Assembly: GCA_006176705.1 (NCBI GenBank)
Contig: QRFJ01000382.1
Location: forward strand, 372,001-436,000
DNA: 64,000 nucleotides
Source of the DNA: Cocos nucifera
Lineage: Eukaryota > Streptophyta > Magnoliopsida > Arecales > Arecaceae
Direction: 5' to 3'
Made by a program: the position numbers and the translations under genes. This document shows positions 11,451 to 23,210 of this stretch, in pieces; position 1 is the stretch's first letter, and each line of letters starts with the position of its first letter. A model generated the notes under the pieces. That model was not told the DNA's origin and searched no databases. It saw nothing but the letters and a program-made list of their open reading frames with translations.

Positions 11451-13600
11451 ACTCCCACTTGGACTAAAGTCAATCAGAATGATATCAAATATCCTATCTT
11501 TCACTTAAGTTCATAGAACTCCTTAGTTTCGAGGCTTCAGCAAATGGATCGGTCAAGTTCTCCTTTTACATCGATCTTCTAAAGATCGATGTCATCCAGA
11601 TCAAATATCTAAGATGAAAATAATGCAAAATTTGCTGGTCCTTCGATTCTTTTGCCTGAGCAACGACTTCAGTGCTACGATAGGACTGGACCACGGGTGG
11701 AGGGTGCCACTCCTAACCTACAAATGAATCTTAGTAACTACATAATTTACATGACAGCATCATATGTCATGATGTACTCTACATCACTAACTGAATAGAC
11801 TAAAGTTTTCTACTTGGAACCTTTTCAGTAGATTGCTCCTATAATTAGGATATGAGTCGACATTCTCTCATTATCATCTTGTTCTGACAAAAATCAAAAC
11901 ATCCATATGTTTTAAGTCAGTACTTCCATATTTGAGTCACTGGATCTTAGTATTTTCCAAATACTTAGGCATTGTCTATACAATCCTTCAGTGGCTCTTA
12001 TTTGGATCAGACTAGTATCTGCTCACTATCTCTAGTGAGTATATGATGTCTAATCTTGCACATGGATAAATAAGATGATAGCTAAACCTTTATTTCTTGC
12101 AATGTTGGAATGTTATTTCGGATTAAGAGAATTTCATCCTCAAACATCACAAGTAATAACACTACAAAATATTTTGCCTAATAATAAATGTAGGGTTTAT
12201 CTTTATTCATAACTAAGATATACGTTCAGAACATATGTTCGAACTCTGAGATGATACTCAGATGAGTTTTATAGGTCCTTACCTTCCCATCTGCGCAACT
12301 CTGATCCTATTAAAAATCCATTCATACCCAATGGATTTTATCCCTTCAGGTGATCAACTAGTGTCCATATACTATTGATTTTCATAGACTTCAATTTGGA
12401 TCATATGGCTCCAAGCTACTTCTCAGAATCAAGCCATTGCACTATATCCTTATAGGTGATCGGATCCTTATTGTTCTCATCAAGCTCAACATGATCGCCA
12501 TCCCAGACCTAGACACTGAAGTATCTGTCCGACTAACACGGTACTCTATCAGATCTACTTAAAGGTGACACTTTAATGGGCTCCGAATTTGATCTAATCA
12601 AATCCAGTTCTATAGGTTTATCAGATAATGTCGGTTCTTTTCTATCAGTCAAACTTTTATAAGTTCAACTTGATAGGCATCATTTTCTTCTCTAAGGAAC
12701 TTCTTTCCTAAAGGAATGCCCTACTGCTAATGAACATCTTATGTTCTTTAGCATAGTAGAATTAATAACCCTTAAGCACTTATTGGATCAGGATCCAAGT
12801 TTATCTGTGTGCAAATAAACGACATAGGCTGATCAACTCCAAATCCAAAAGTGAGAGAGTCTAGGTCTACGCTCAATCCATATCTCATATGGAGTCAATG
12901 CAATAGATTAACTCGGTATAAATTTTTAGAGTAAAAAAAAATAGTCATAAGAGCACAACCCTACAATAGGCAGATAAGTATACCCTATTATGGATTGAAC
13001 CATGTCTAACAAAGTTCAATTTCTCCTTTTAGATACACTGTGTTCCAAAAAAAAAAAATCCACTAAGAGAGAATCTATTCTCTCCTAGATATGTCATAAA
13101 TTCACTGGATAAGTATTTGCCTCTTTGATCTGCTCGAAGAGTTTTAATACCTTATCCAGTTTATTTTTCTTTTTTATTATTGAATAATTTGAACATTTCA
13201 TATGATTAATCCCAATGTACCCATGCCTAGATAGATCGTTTGTAATGAAATATTAATGTCTTCCTTTAGCACTTAAGTTCAAGGTCCACATACATCACTA
13301 TGTATGAGACTTAGAACTTTATCAGCTCATTCATCTTTTCCAATAAAAGGTTACTTTATCATCTTTCCAAAAAGACAAGATTCACAGGCTATCAATGATT
13401 TATAATCATTGATATCGAGGTTTTCCTCTCAAGCTAACCCGTTTATCCTGCTCTTGTCAATATGACTAAGCCTGTAATACCAAACATAGACATCCATGAC
13501 ATAATCTAACTAGGGTGTGTACATTCCACTTACCTTAAGTCCTTGCAACGAATTGCATATGACCACTGGTATCTAATACCCAGATAGTAGAATTACATAT
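11451..13600 (-). pseudogene. Inner copia pol remnant (RNase H, RT, INT, PR)
   Basis: Read from right to left, this is a copia pol in the order PR (about 13440-13600), GAG-pre-integrase and INT (about 12650-13440), RT (about 12000-12650) and RNase H (11460-12000). The identification comes from alignment to the level-4 pol at 50110-53213: for example the segment near 13560 matches the WVLDIGSPIHICNS protease stretch there. Stops and indels occur every few tens of codons and no long open frame survives. The A-runs at about 12936-12944 and 13049-13060 are likely later slippage. Confidence 0.7.
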
Positions 13601-13915
13601 AGAGAAATTTTAAGGTGTTATCATATAATGTCTTTAATGAATAAATTTTGCTTCTTTCTCTTGTTCAGCCTGTTGTGGTCAAGAGAAGCAAGACAAATCT
13701 TCTTTCTATGACCCTATTTCTGATATTAGAAGCACTATGCCTGATTTGGATTAACCTTGGACTAATTATTTTGACTAACCTCAGAAGTCCCAAAACGAAC
13801 CCATTCGTACTGCTGAACCGATATTCAACTTTCAATACTAATTATAGAAGTTGGATCCATAAGTCTTCACTATGTAATAGTGATAGGAACAATTAGGATT
13901 TAGCCTTAATAGAGA
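13601..13915 (-). pseudogene. Inner copia gag scar
   Basis: Between the PR remnant and the leader there are only about 300 bases, where a copia gag would normally need about 900 or more. The minus strand can be read near 13670-13710 as a decayed form of the end of a gag zinc knuckle (K-K-I-C-L), comparable to the R-N-C-P-L left at 53305 in the level-4 copia. I infer a gag deletion, but decay makes the exact junction unclear. Confidence 0.4.
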
Positions 13916-15568
13916 ATAATGATCTATTGTATATGAATCATTTTAAGCCTAAAGACTTGAACTTTAGTCTAAAGATTCTTCCACTATTTTATTCGAACTG
14001 CTAGCCTCAACCTCCAATTCGAGAAATTACTTTAATTCTCTAGTAGGTACTAGAATCCACATAGACTGCACACGAGCTCAACTTTGGTTGGCCCACCCAT
14101 GTACATCTAAGGGTAGGTTCATAACCAATTATTTCTCCTAGCAATTTTTAGTAATTTTAATTCTGCCCCAGACCATGATCAGTTGGCATTTGCCTTCTTA
14201 GAAAAGGGTCTAGTTAGGTCCAACCATTAACATGACCATACTTGGCACATCCAACCAATGAATGATCAGGCTCAACTTTGGTTGGCTAACCCAACCACCA
14301 TTAGAGAGACACGTCCAAGTTGTCATATGATGGATGATAATTTCATTAGTCAATAGGCACCAGGCCTTTGGGCCTCTAATGATTATTGAGTTAATGGACC
14401 CATTATCAAACACCTTAATGGGAGGCTATGACTCTACTATCCCTATAACTTTATCATTTTAAGGACCTAATAATTTTAGAAGATTTAAATTATTAGTGAT
14501 TTAAGGATAGAAAGGACATGGACCAATTTACTCATACTGACTTCACCAAGTCAAGTCCTCCCACTGACTTCGCAAGTCACTGATGAGGACTAGGATCAAT
14601 TATGGTCCATGGGCACCTAAATCAGTCTCACTAAATAAAATCAATCTCACTGATTTTCTATGTGACATGGGTTAGCACGAATCAATGAGCAACCTAATCA
14701 AAAACTTGATTAACCATATTGACCAGATAAGTGAGATCGATGGAAGGATCTACCAAGACTTGCCTTAAACACCATCAGGAATGGCCAGGTAAGCAAGCTG
14801 CCAATTAAAAACCACCAGTTTGGGATGCTAGACTTATCTTAGATACAAATTGGTTTGTCAATTTTGATTTGATCTGCCTAAAGACTTGGGCTCGACCACT
14901 AAGCCACGATCAGCATCCATTTGTTATATGTATGGACTTTGATCAACTACAACTATTAAAGTGATCTATAGAAATGACCTAATCCTAATTAACTATTAAT
15001 TAGGTTTGATCAATTTCTTAACTAAGTCCATATTTAATCTAACCCTAGGTCTAACTCAGTTACGGACCTGATCAAAGCTAACCCATTTTTCTTTAACCCA
15101 TGTTTTATGAAATTATCTTAGGATCTTCAAATCATAAACCTAGATCCTAAACAATCACTTAATGCTCAATTAAGTTCAAGTCTTATGGGTTTAGGTTTAT
15201 GGAATCTCACAACTAGTTTCTGATTTTATTATTTGAAGCATTTTTAAACTGTATTGAATCATATTCAATATATAGTTTTAAATCTGATTTATTTCATTAT
15301 TTAGATCATGTCCAAGGGTTTCAAATCTAGGTTTTTGTAGAAAGTAAGTTCGTGATTTAATTTCTACAAAATAAATATGTCATATATATACATTCTAGAT
15401 TCAAAACAAAAATTACATATCAACATATGCAATAAGAGGATCTAGATCTAAACATGAAACACATCATGTGGATCAGATCATAAAACATTTAAAATTAGAT
15501 TTAAAATCTAAAAATAAATTATAAATAAGTTTAGATCTCATCTAATATATTTATGACTTAGGTTTCTT

Positions 15569-15651
15569 GGATCAGCATATACTAGGACAACCTTTCCACT
15601 GTAAGGGGTAAACCTTACAGCAGGACAACCTTATGGCAGTATGTGCAATCC
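15569..15651 (-). other. Leader structured module, hairpin copy A
   Basis: The perfect 8-bp inverted repeat CTGTAAGG (15599-15606) and CCTTACAG (15613-15620) encloses the six bases GGTAAA. It is flanked by direct copies of AGGACAACCTT (15584-15594 and 15622-15632) and by outer arms GCATATAC (15575-15582) and GTATGTGC (15639-15646), which pair with one mismatch. This suggests a branched RNA or DNA structure of about 70 nt in the element leader. Function unknown. Confidence 0.7.
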
Positions 15652-15780
15652 AGATATTATTTAGATCTAATCTAAACAGTATAAAATAGATCTAATATCA
15701 ATTAAATTTTATATTTAAATTAAAAAATTAAATCATAAATTTTCTTTGCTCTAATCTAAATAATTCATGATTTTGATTTA

Positions 15781-15857
15781 GATCAGCACATACTAGGACA
15801 ACCTTTTCATTGTAAGGGGTTAACCTTACAATAGGACAACCTTATGGCAGTGTGTGC
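15781..15857 (-). other. Leader structured module, hairpin copy B
   Basis: ATTGTAAGG (15809-15817) and CCTTACAAT (15824-15832) form a 9-bp perfect inverted repeat around GGTTAA. Relative to copy A the C-G pair at the base of the stem has become T-A, a paired change that keeps the stem. The direct repeats AGGACAACCTT and the outer arms (15786-15793 and 15850-15857, one mismatch) are also kept. Confidence 0.7.
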
Positions 15858-15928
15858 AATTTTTAATTAACTTTAATTTTTAGATTTAATCTAAAGCAAA
15901 CATAAACATGTTATAATAGAATCTAGAT

Positions 15929-15940
15929 GCTCTGATCCCA
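15929..15940 (-). promoter_or_regulatory. PBS of inner copia
   Basis: GCTCTGATCCCA on the + strand is the complement of TGGGATCAGAGC, one base from the Met-type PBS TGGTATCAGAGC. It lies one base inside the 5' LTR. Confidence 0.8.
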
Positions 15941-15941
15941 C

Positions 15942-18900
15942 AGATAGAAAACATGCATGGTTTCATGCATAGATTTCAAAACTTTTTTGAAATATAGAGC
16001 AGTGGAAGACATAGATTAAACTATTTAATCTACAACATGCATGTAATCAAATTACAAAACCATACATCAAGGATCTATGACATGTTATAATGTAAATATA
16101 AATCTAAAATTAAATTAATCATAAGTGGTATTGATCATATCAATACCTAGATCTAGAATAATTCTAGATCTAATCCTAGATCACATCTAGGTCACCAAGA
16201 GATTAGATCTTTTATCTTTGCACAGGTCGAGAACTCCACGATTTAATCTGTTGTTGCCTTTGGAGCCACACATGTATCTAGCCTCTACAGGTGATCCACA
16301 CGAATCTACAACATAGATCGGAGGTTTGTCGAATGAAGATCCACTCGAAGTGCTAGCTTCTCGCAAATTCCTCCTAATGGTTAATCAAATACATATTCTT
16401 CAGATCTCTTGGACAATCAAAGAGAAGAAGAATATGAGGAGGAATGAGGAAGAAATTCAACCCTTGGATCTTTCATAATCAGAAAATAAAAATACATATG
16501 GAAAAAACCTAGGAGAAGATAAATCTTCTCCTTCAAGACATCAACGGTTGATGTCCTAAAAACATCTATTATGCTAGGTTCAAAGGAGACCTTCTCCTCT
16601 AGGTTTTTTCTAATTTTTTAGATATCACACTCTCAAATTTTTCTCATAAAAATCACATAAATAAAATTGAGAAGAAGGGCTCCCAAGGAAACCCTAAGAG
16701 AAGACCTCTTCTCTTCTTCTTCTCGCATTAGGATATGATCAGATCATGTCCAAAAATGATCACCATGCCCCAACACCTTGGAGCATAGATTTTATGCCCT
16801 CTTCCTCTCTCTCCCTCAAATATTTGTCATATAAAAATTATATAAAATAATGAAGAAGAAGATACTCAAAAGAAAATAAAGAGAAGATAACCTTCTCTTA
16901 CCTTTGTGCCTTCATGACATCAACGATTGATGTCCAGATGAAGATCTTTTCTCTAAGAATTTTGCCACCATCTTTCTTCAAACCCTTCCTCTCTCTCTCT
17001 CTTAAATTTTTATCATATAAAAATCATAAATAAAATAGGAAGAGAGAAACATAAAAGAAAAAATATAAGAGAAGACAATCTTCTCTTACCTTATCTTTTC
17101 AAGACATCAACCTTTGATGTCTTAATTGAGGGCTCTTCTCTAAGAATCTTGGCACCACAAATCATTCATGCCTTCTCCTCCTTCTTCTTTAATTTTTTTA
17201 TAATTTTTTTAGAATTTTTCACATCCTTAAATCATCACATAAGAGGCGTCCACCTTTTATTGAAAGACTAGATCAAAACCTAGTCAAAGGAAGACTTCTA
17301 TGGGGCGTCCAACTCTTGGATGCCCCTCTCATTTATTTTTTCATATAACCACTGATTCTCATACACAAAACCAAGGAAATAAAGGTTGAATAAGATACAG
17401 AGGCATGGGTAGAGTTGGCGCATAAGGGAGGGAGGAGTTTAGGTCAAAGAAGACTCTTCCAAGTAGGAAACAATTTCCAACTTCCTTCTAATTTTGAAAA
17501 AATCAAATTTAAATCCAATTCCTGAGATAATGGAGTGTGGAAAATTATTTCTTAGGCATGGAAATCATAGAAAAAATCTAGAATTAAAATATGATGTGGG
17601 TTTTCTTAGGCGCAAGTGAAAGAGAGAGAGTCCCAGTCCAATTAGGACTCCTCTTGTTTGACTTGGTCAAAATTATTTTAAATCTAATTTAAATTTTATT
17701 TAAACTAGATTAAATACAATCCAATTAAGGATGATCCTAGTCCAACTAAAATTTTAATTAAATCATATTAAATCAAAATTTAAATCTAATTTAAATCCTA
17801 AGTCAATTAGGTGCACCCAAGTCCTAGTCAAATAAGGAATTATTCTTTCCTTGCAATTAGCTTATCCAATAAACCAATTAGACTTAATCTAATTAAATCT
17901 AAACTAATTCTAATTGAATCTAATTTAATTAAACTTGATCTCAGCCTGATTGCTCAATCAAATTGAGTGAATTAGCCATCCAATTGCTAATCGATCCTCC
18001 TATTACACTTGCATTAGGTCAAACATCAATCACATTGAATGTTTGACCTTGAAACGATTCTCAATCATCGACTAACCACTTGATTAGGTTACAAGCTCTA
18101 ATGTATGTGACCCCATAGATTTAAACCTAAGTCGGTAGTATAGGAACCAATTTTTATACCAATCGAAGTTACCATCTAGTAATGGTTCTCGATGTCCGGA
18201 TAGGTCGAATGAATGCAAAGCAATATTCTTAGAACCCTGGCCCATGGTTACCATATAATTCATCTCTATAACCAATAATGCTCAAGACGATTTCGAGTAT
18301 GCTATCAAACACTCATACAAGTCATCTTTATTGTGTCTCAAAATTTTGTAAATTCCATGACACCTCATGAGGATTACCTAAACCTAGGTTTTGCTAAATT
18401 AAAACACAACGAGAATTTCTCTTCCTAAAGTTAATCAGGAGTGATCAATTCCATCTTAACTCACACACTAACTCTACAAGTACTTGACTAAACCCAAAAA
18501 CCTTCTATCATCTATATTAGAAATATAGGCAGTCCAGCACTAAAGTATAGTGAGTTGCTCATAAGTCACCATGGCGATCTCAGGTCGGAGGGACACTTAT
18601 ATCCATTGGTCTTAGCTAGCTATTCTTGATAGTAGAATGCAACATTGGTCATGTTCAGTACGGATGTACTCCTACATCTCCTCTAGATGCCATATCAGTA
18701 TCTCCACACACTTAGTTATGAGGACAACCAACGCATATGGCATACCGCGACCTACACTCAATAAGTTATCATCCTTGTTAATAACTTATCATTTGATCAT
18801 GAATAATTTAAGAACCATCCGATAAATCTTTTTTTATCAATTGATTATGGTTCTAAGGACTTCATCATAATTTAGGAGTTCATTTAAGAAAGATAGAACT

Positions 18901-19002
18901 TTCATGATGAAACAACCAAATTATTATTATTATTAGATAATTCAATACTAATTCCAATCATCTACTACTTAAATGATTGGCTTTAGGACACATTTTTCAA
19001 TA
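15942..19002 (-). mobile_element. 5' LTR of inner copia
   Basis: 3061 bp, from AGATAGAAAACATGCATGG to TTTTTCAATA, matching the 3' LTR at 8418-11450 throughout. It is followed by GTCAC, the TSD. It shares a U3-like segment (about 18010-18990) with the other Angela-like LTRs of the window. Its U5 side is different from them. Confidence 0.88.
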
Positions 19003-19414
19003 GTCACTGAGTTGGCTCAGTTGTAAACTAGGTTGGTTCAGTTTCCTAGATCATAAAAAATTCTGCTTTCTATCTTTTTTATCTTTTGCTTCTACTGAGA
19101 CTAGGTCGGTCCAGTTTACATACCATGCATGCCAAAGACCATTTGTATCTCTTTCTTCTCCAAATTCCTTTATAGACTAGACTTGTCCTTTTTTCCTTGA
19201 CTTAATCTTCATTATAACCTCTTGAAAGATGTATCTACTTTAAAAAATCTCTTCTGAAATCTTAAGTGATGAGTCTTTACTTGGATGAATGAGAATACTT
19301 GGTGTTTGTGAGCTCTTAAAATTTATAACTACACATCCTCATAAATAATATTAGTAATTTAATAATCTATACTCAAATACTTTTGTTATTATCAAAATTA
19401 ATTTAGGATCAATA
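19003..19414 (-). mobile_element. Sirevirus 3' LTR, part 2 (includes GTCAC)
   Basis: It continues the LTR interrupted at 8417 and aligns with 27518-27943 of the 5' LTR. It ends AGGATCAATA, the complement of a TATTGATCCT start that corresponds to TGTTGATCCT in an intact element. Confidence 0.88.
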
Positions 19415-20047
19415 ATCTTCCTCTTTTTGGTGATGACAAAATCTTTTGAGTAAAACATTTTCTTCATATTTTAAAATTATATTGTCATTCAATCTTACCA
19501 ATTAACTCATACATCATATTTATTTAGATTTTATCAATTTACATATGCTCCATCTAAATATGATAAGTATCTTCAATTTTAAGTCAAATATTGTATTGCT
19601 CTCCCGTACTATGTGTCAAGGTATCAATTTAGCAATTTGAGTTATGATAGCTTCTATAATTGTAATTACAATTAAATTGCTATTGCTTGTACCTTCTTTT
19701 GTTTAATTCTTACTTAAGTAATGCCCATTGGCTCCATTCTTTTCATTCTTTTTACTTAATTGATATTTTAATTATCAATTTTCACTTAATTTATATTTTA
19801 ATTATCAATTATCATTTTATACTCATTTTTCTCCCTTTTTATCGTTATCAAAAAGTATATGGACAATGTAAAGAGAGATTTGATCAAGCATGAAAAGAGA
19901 CAATTTTATTCATTCATTAGAAAAATTTGATACAATTCAAGTCAAAAGTCAAACTTCATTCATTCGTAGATATAAATAATTTCAAGTGCACAAAATGTTG
20001 AAGTTTGAACATTACATATCATAGATATCTATCATGAACATTTACAA
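19415..20047 (-). other. Sirevirus PPT and 3' noncoding region
   Basis: The minus strand reads AAAAAGAGGAAGAT (19415-19428) directly before the 3' LTR, a polypurine tract for plus-strand priming. It is preceded by TTTGTCATCACC, typical of Sireviruses. The rest is AT-rich with low-complexity TTTAATTATCAATT repeats near 19760-19820. No gene is seen. Confidence 0.75.
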
Positions 20048-21253
20048 TCAAAATGCTCTAAGTATAGCTAGATGGATCCTATGTGCAACATAGTCAACAC
20101 TAGGCTCTGGAGGGTCGGATGAGGCTGGATCTATAGGTGCAAAAGTACACTGCTCGACGAACACTTCTCTCACAGCATCTTTGATTAGCTAAGAAAGACC
20201 ACTAGATATCCTATCATATATGCACTGCACAATCTCTCTGATCTGATCCTCATCTAATCTAATAGTGGAATAAAATGGAGCAGGTGCAGGATGCTGTGGC
20301 ACGGGCTCTGGCTCTTGTCTTTTTTTTTCTTCTTCATCTAACTTTATCCAAGTCCCATTAACCTTCTTAAACTTCATCTATGCATCGATTTTAAATTGTA
20401 TGTATTGTAGTGCTGAAGCTTCCTACTAGGTTCCTCTTCCAAACTAATTCCAAAGTCTTGAAACACCAATGTCAAGAACATCCCGTAAGGTAGTGTAGGT
20501 TTTTCTCTTTGGGATGCTTCTTACATCACCCTCAAAATCAAAGCTGGAAGATTAAACTTTTCTCTCATTGTGATATGATACATCACAACTATGTCATTTT
20601 TGTTGAGAAAATCAAACCTTCTTAGTCTAGGTACTAGAATTCTTGCTAAAATATGGTGGAGCAGTCTATTTTTCATGGATAGGTCCCTAGCATGGATTTC
20701 CTCAAAATGCCTGGCATCATCCCATCTAAACAACAATCGCAGCCCACTTGCTTGATCATCGAGTCTCTCAGCTCCTTTATGCCTTAAGTAAACTATCTAG
20801 CTTTTCTATAGTCAAATTTATCTTAACCTTCTTGACTTCTAATTCAAATAATCTTGGGCTAACCCTAGCATTGCCATAGAACTCCCTCACTAGATTCGGA
20901 TAGGTTGGAAGATTGATCCCAGAGCAAAGGTATTCCCATCCTTGATATTTCAATCCCTCTCCAAACTCAAAATCCTTACTTGCTAGAAAATCAAAATCCA
21001 CCCTTGTACCAGTTGTGATAGCTCTAGAGGAGAATGGAATGGGTGTGGAAGAAGGAGATGGCGGGGAAATCAGAGTAGGAGGTTGAGTGGATGGTCCTGG
21101 AGGAGGTGAGGAGGATTGAGATAACCTAGAGGGCGAAGAACGGTCTTCACGAAACTTAGTTCACCATTCTCCACCGCTAATCTCCCTTCTAAGTGGTTGA
21201 ACCAGACATGCATGCTTGATCCTAGGGGTTATGATCTGTTTCTTGCATGGCAT
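20048..21253 (-). pseudogene. Additional ORF downstream of Sirevirus pol (env position), plant-transposon-protein-like
   Basis: The minus strand from ATG at 21253 to TGA at 20048-20050 holds about 400 codons with several stops and shifts. It begins MPCKKQIITPR, then a Ser/Pro-rich linker, then a globular part (21001-20777) with GWEYLCSG, LVREFYGNA and LEVKKVKI. A later part (20736-20521) contains HARDLSMKNRLLHHIL, and the C-terminal part (20377-20048) has acidic and Pro-rich stretches. The REFY context recalls the 'putative plant transposon protein' domain (Pfam Transposase_32) found in many plant genomes; this is from memory, not a search. It lies between RNase H and the 3' LTR on the pol strand, where Sireviruses may carry an env-like gene. 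No signal peptide or membrane helix is visible. Its role is unknown. Confidence 0.6.
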
Positions 21254-21643
21254 GATTCTAAAACCCCAATCAAATTTGATGGAAAAGAGTTTTTAGGGAA
21301 AGGTCTTTAGGGTTCTAAAGTTTCTCTATAGACGGCTAAGTAACGAATCATAAAAAAGCCATTAGTTTGTCTGTTTAAAAAATAGAGCCCCCGACAACTT
21401 AGTCGACCCATTTTTTTGTGAAGAAAAATTGAGTCGCCCTAGGGATGACTAAGTTTTTCTATAAGAAAGTAATGGGACGGCTCAATTTGGCACCAACTTG
21501 AACATTCAGATTTTCAAATCCAAAAAAAAATTTATTTATTTTTCTTTTCTAAATGAGATAAAAATTGAACAAATGCAAGAAAACTAATTATATCAATATC
21601 AATCATTTTATCATATGAAAATCAATTATCACAAGATATTTAT
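21254..21643 (-). other. Spacer between RNase H and the additional ORF
   Basis: About 390 bases with no frame. It contains repeats of a GGCTAAGT/GACTCAAT-like phrase (21340-21490) similar to the GGCTCAGTTT repeats of the Sirevirus LTR (about 8250-8330). It could hold a splice or internal-initiation signal for the additional ORF, but nothing diagnostic is seen. Confidence 0.4.
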
Positions 21644-23210
21644 TTAACAAATTGGATCAAATAAACCTAATTGCTTTCTAATTGTGCAAGATCTTTCTTC
21701 ATTCAAGGGTTTAGTAAAGATATCAGCAATTTGATTTTCAGTAGGGACATGTTCAAGAAGTATATCATTATTTTGAAAATATTTTATAATAAAATGATGT
21801 CTTATTTCTACATATTTTTTTCTTGAATGTAATATAAAATTTTTAGTTACATTTATGGCACTTGTATTGTTACATCGAATAGGAGTGTTATTACAAGTAA
21901 TACCATAATCTTCTAGTTGTTTTTTGATCCATAATAGTTGAGCACAATAACTTCTAGTAGCAATGTATTCGGCTTCTACCGTGGACAAGGCTACTGAGTT
22001 TTATTTCTTGCTAAACCAAGAGATCAAATTCACTCCTAGAAATTGACATGTACCGCTTATACTCTTTCTATCTAAGCAACAACTAGTAAAATCTGAATTA
22101 TTATAACTAATTAAATCTAATGAAGATTGTTTAGAGTACCATGAACCAACATCTTGAGTATTTATCAGATACTTAAAGATTTTTTTAATTACTAATACAT
22201 GCGATTCCTTAGGATTTGATTGATAGCGCGCACACATGCATACACTAAACATTATGTTCAGCCTACTTACAATTAAATATAGTAAAGATCCAATCATACC
22301 TCGATATAGCTTAGGATCTACTACTTTTTCTTTTGGGTCTTGATCAAGCTTGCCACTTGTGCTCACGGTGGTCCTGCTTCCTTTGACATTCTCCATCCCA
22401 AATTTTTTTAGCATTTTCTTGATGTATTTGCTTTGGTTGATGAAGATCCCCTCATTTGATTACTTGATTTGGAGTCCGAGGAAGAAGTTGAACTCTTCTA
22501 TCATTCTTGTCTCAGACTCACCTTGCATGAGATAAGCAAACTCTCTACACAAAACCTTATTAGTAGCACCGAATACTAGATCATCAACATATAATTAGAC
22601 AATCAATAGATCACTTGATTTTCTTTTAATAAATAGTATTTTATTTACATTACCTCTTTTAAAATTATTGTTTAATAAGAACTTACTCAATCTATCATAC
22701 CAAGCCCTAGGTGCTTGTTTTAATCTATATAGTAGTTTCTTAAGTTTATATAAATAATTAGGTAAATCTTGACTCTCAAAGCTTGGAGACTGTTCTGCAT
22801 AAACTTTTTCTTCAATTAAACAATTTAAAAATGCACTCTTTACATCCATTTAAAAAAGTTTAAAGTTCATGAAACATGCATATGCTAAGAGCAATCTAAT
22901 AGTTTCAAGTCTAGCTATGGGTGCAAATAATTCATCAAAATCAATACTTTCTTCTTGATTGTATTCTTGTGCAACTAATCTAGCCTTGTTTCTAATTACA
23001 TTGCTCTTTTCATCAAGTTTATTTTTAAAGACCCATTTTGTACCAATTATAAGAAAATTTTTAGATCTTTCAACTAACTTTCAAACTTTATTTCTTTCAA
23101 ATTAGTTTAACTCTTCTTGCATTGCTAATATCCAATTTGGATCTTTTTCAGCTTTAATTATATTTTTAGGTTCTAAATGAGATATAAATGCAATATGATT
23201 CATAGCTTTC
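21644..23210 (-). pseudogene. Sirevirus reverse transcriptase and RNase H
   Basis: On the minus strand, the N-terminal RT part near 23060-22850 gives GTKWVFKNKLDE and KARLVAQEYNQEE. The next part (22849-22595) gives MDVKSAFLN and LYRLKQAPRAWY, and just after a stop comes LYVDDLVFGATN with the catalytic Asp pair. RNase H follows (22414-21644), with VALSTVEAEYIA, LLWIKKQLEDYGI and IADIFTKPLNEE at the end. RT copies the RNA and RNase H removes it. Stops at about 22598 and 22850 and one between 22001 and 21988 break the frame. The VFGATN context after YVDD fits Sireviruses. Confidence 0.88.

Larger units (their letters stand above)
13916..15928 (-). other. Inner copia 5' leader
   Basis: A long noncoding leader, reverse complement of the type seen at 6147-7355 plus 27949-28662. 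Shared phrases include GGGAGGCTATGACT and GTCCATGGGCACC (+ view). It carries two well preserved structured modules at 15569-15651 and 15781-15857. Confidence 0.7.
8418..19002 (-). mobile_element. Inner Angela-like copia in the Sirevirus 3' LTR
   Basis: A 10.6 kb minus-strand element with two roughly 3 kb LTRs, a PBS at 15929-15940, a long leader with two structured modules, a shrunken gag region and a heavily mutated pol. Its pol fragments match the level-4 copia (50110-53387) in order, read in the same direction. The 5-bp TSD is GTCAC. It is the youngest layer in this sub-nest by position. Confidence 0.88.
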
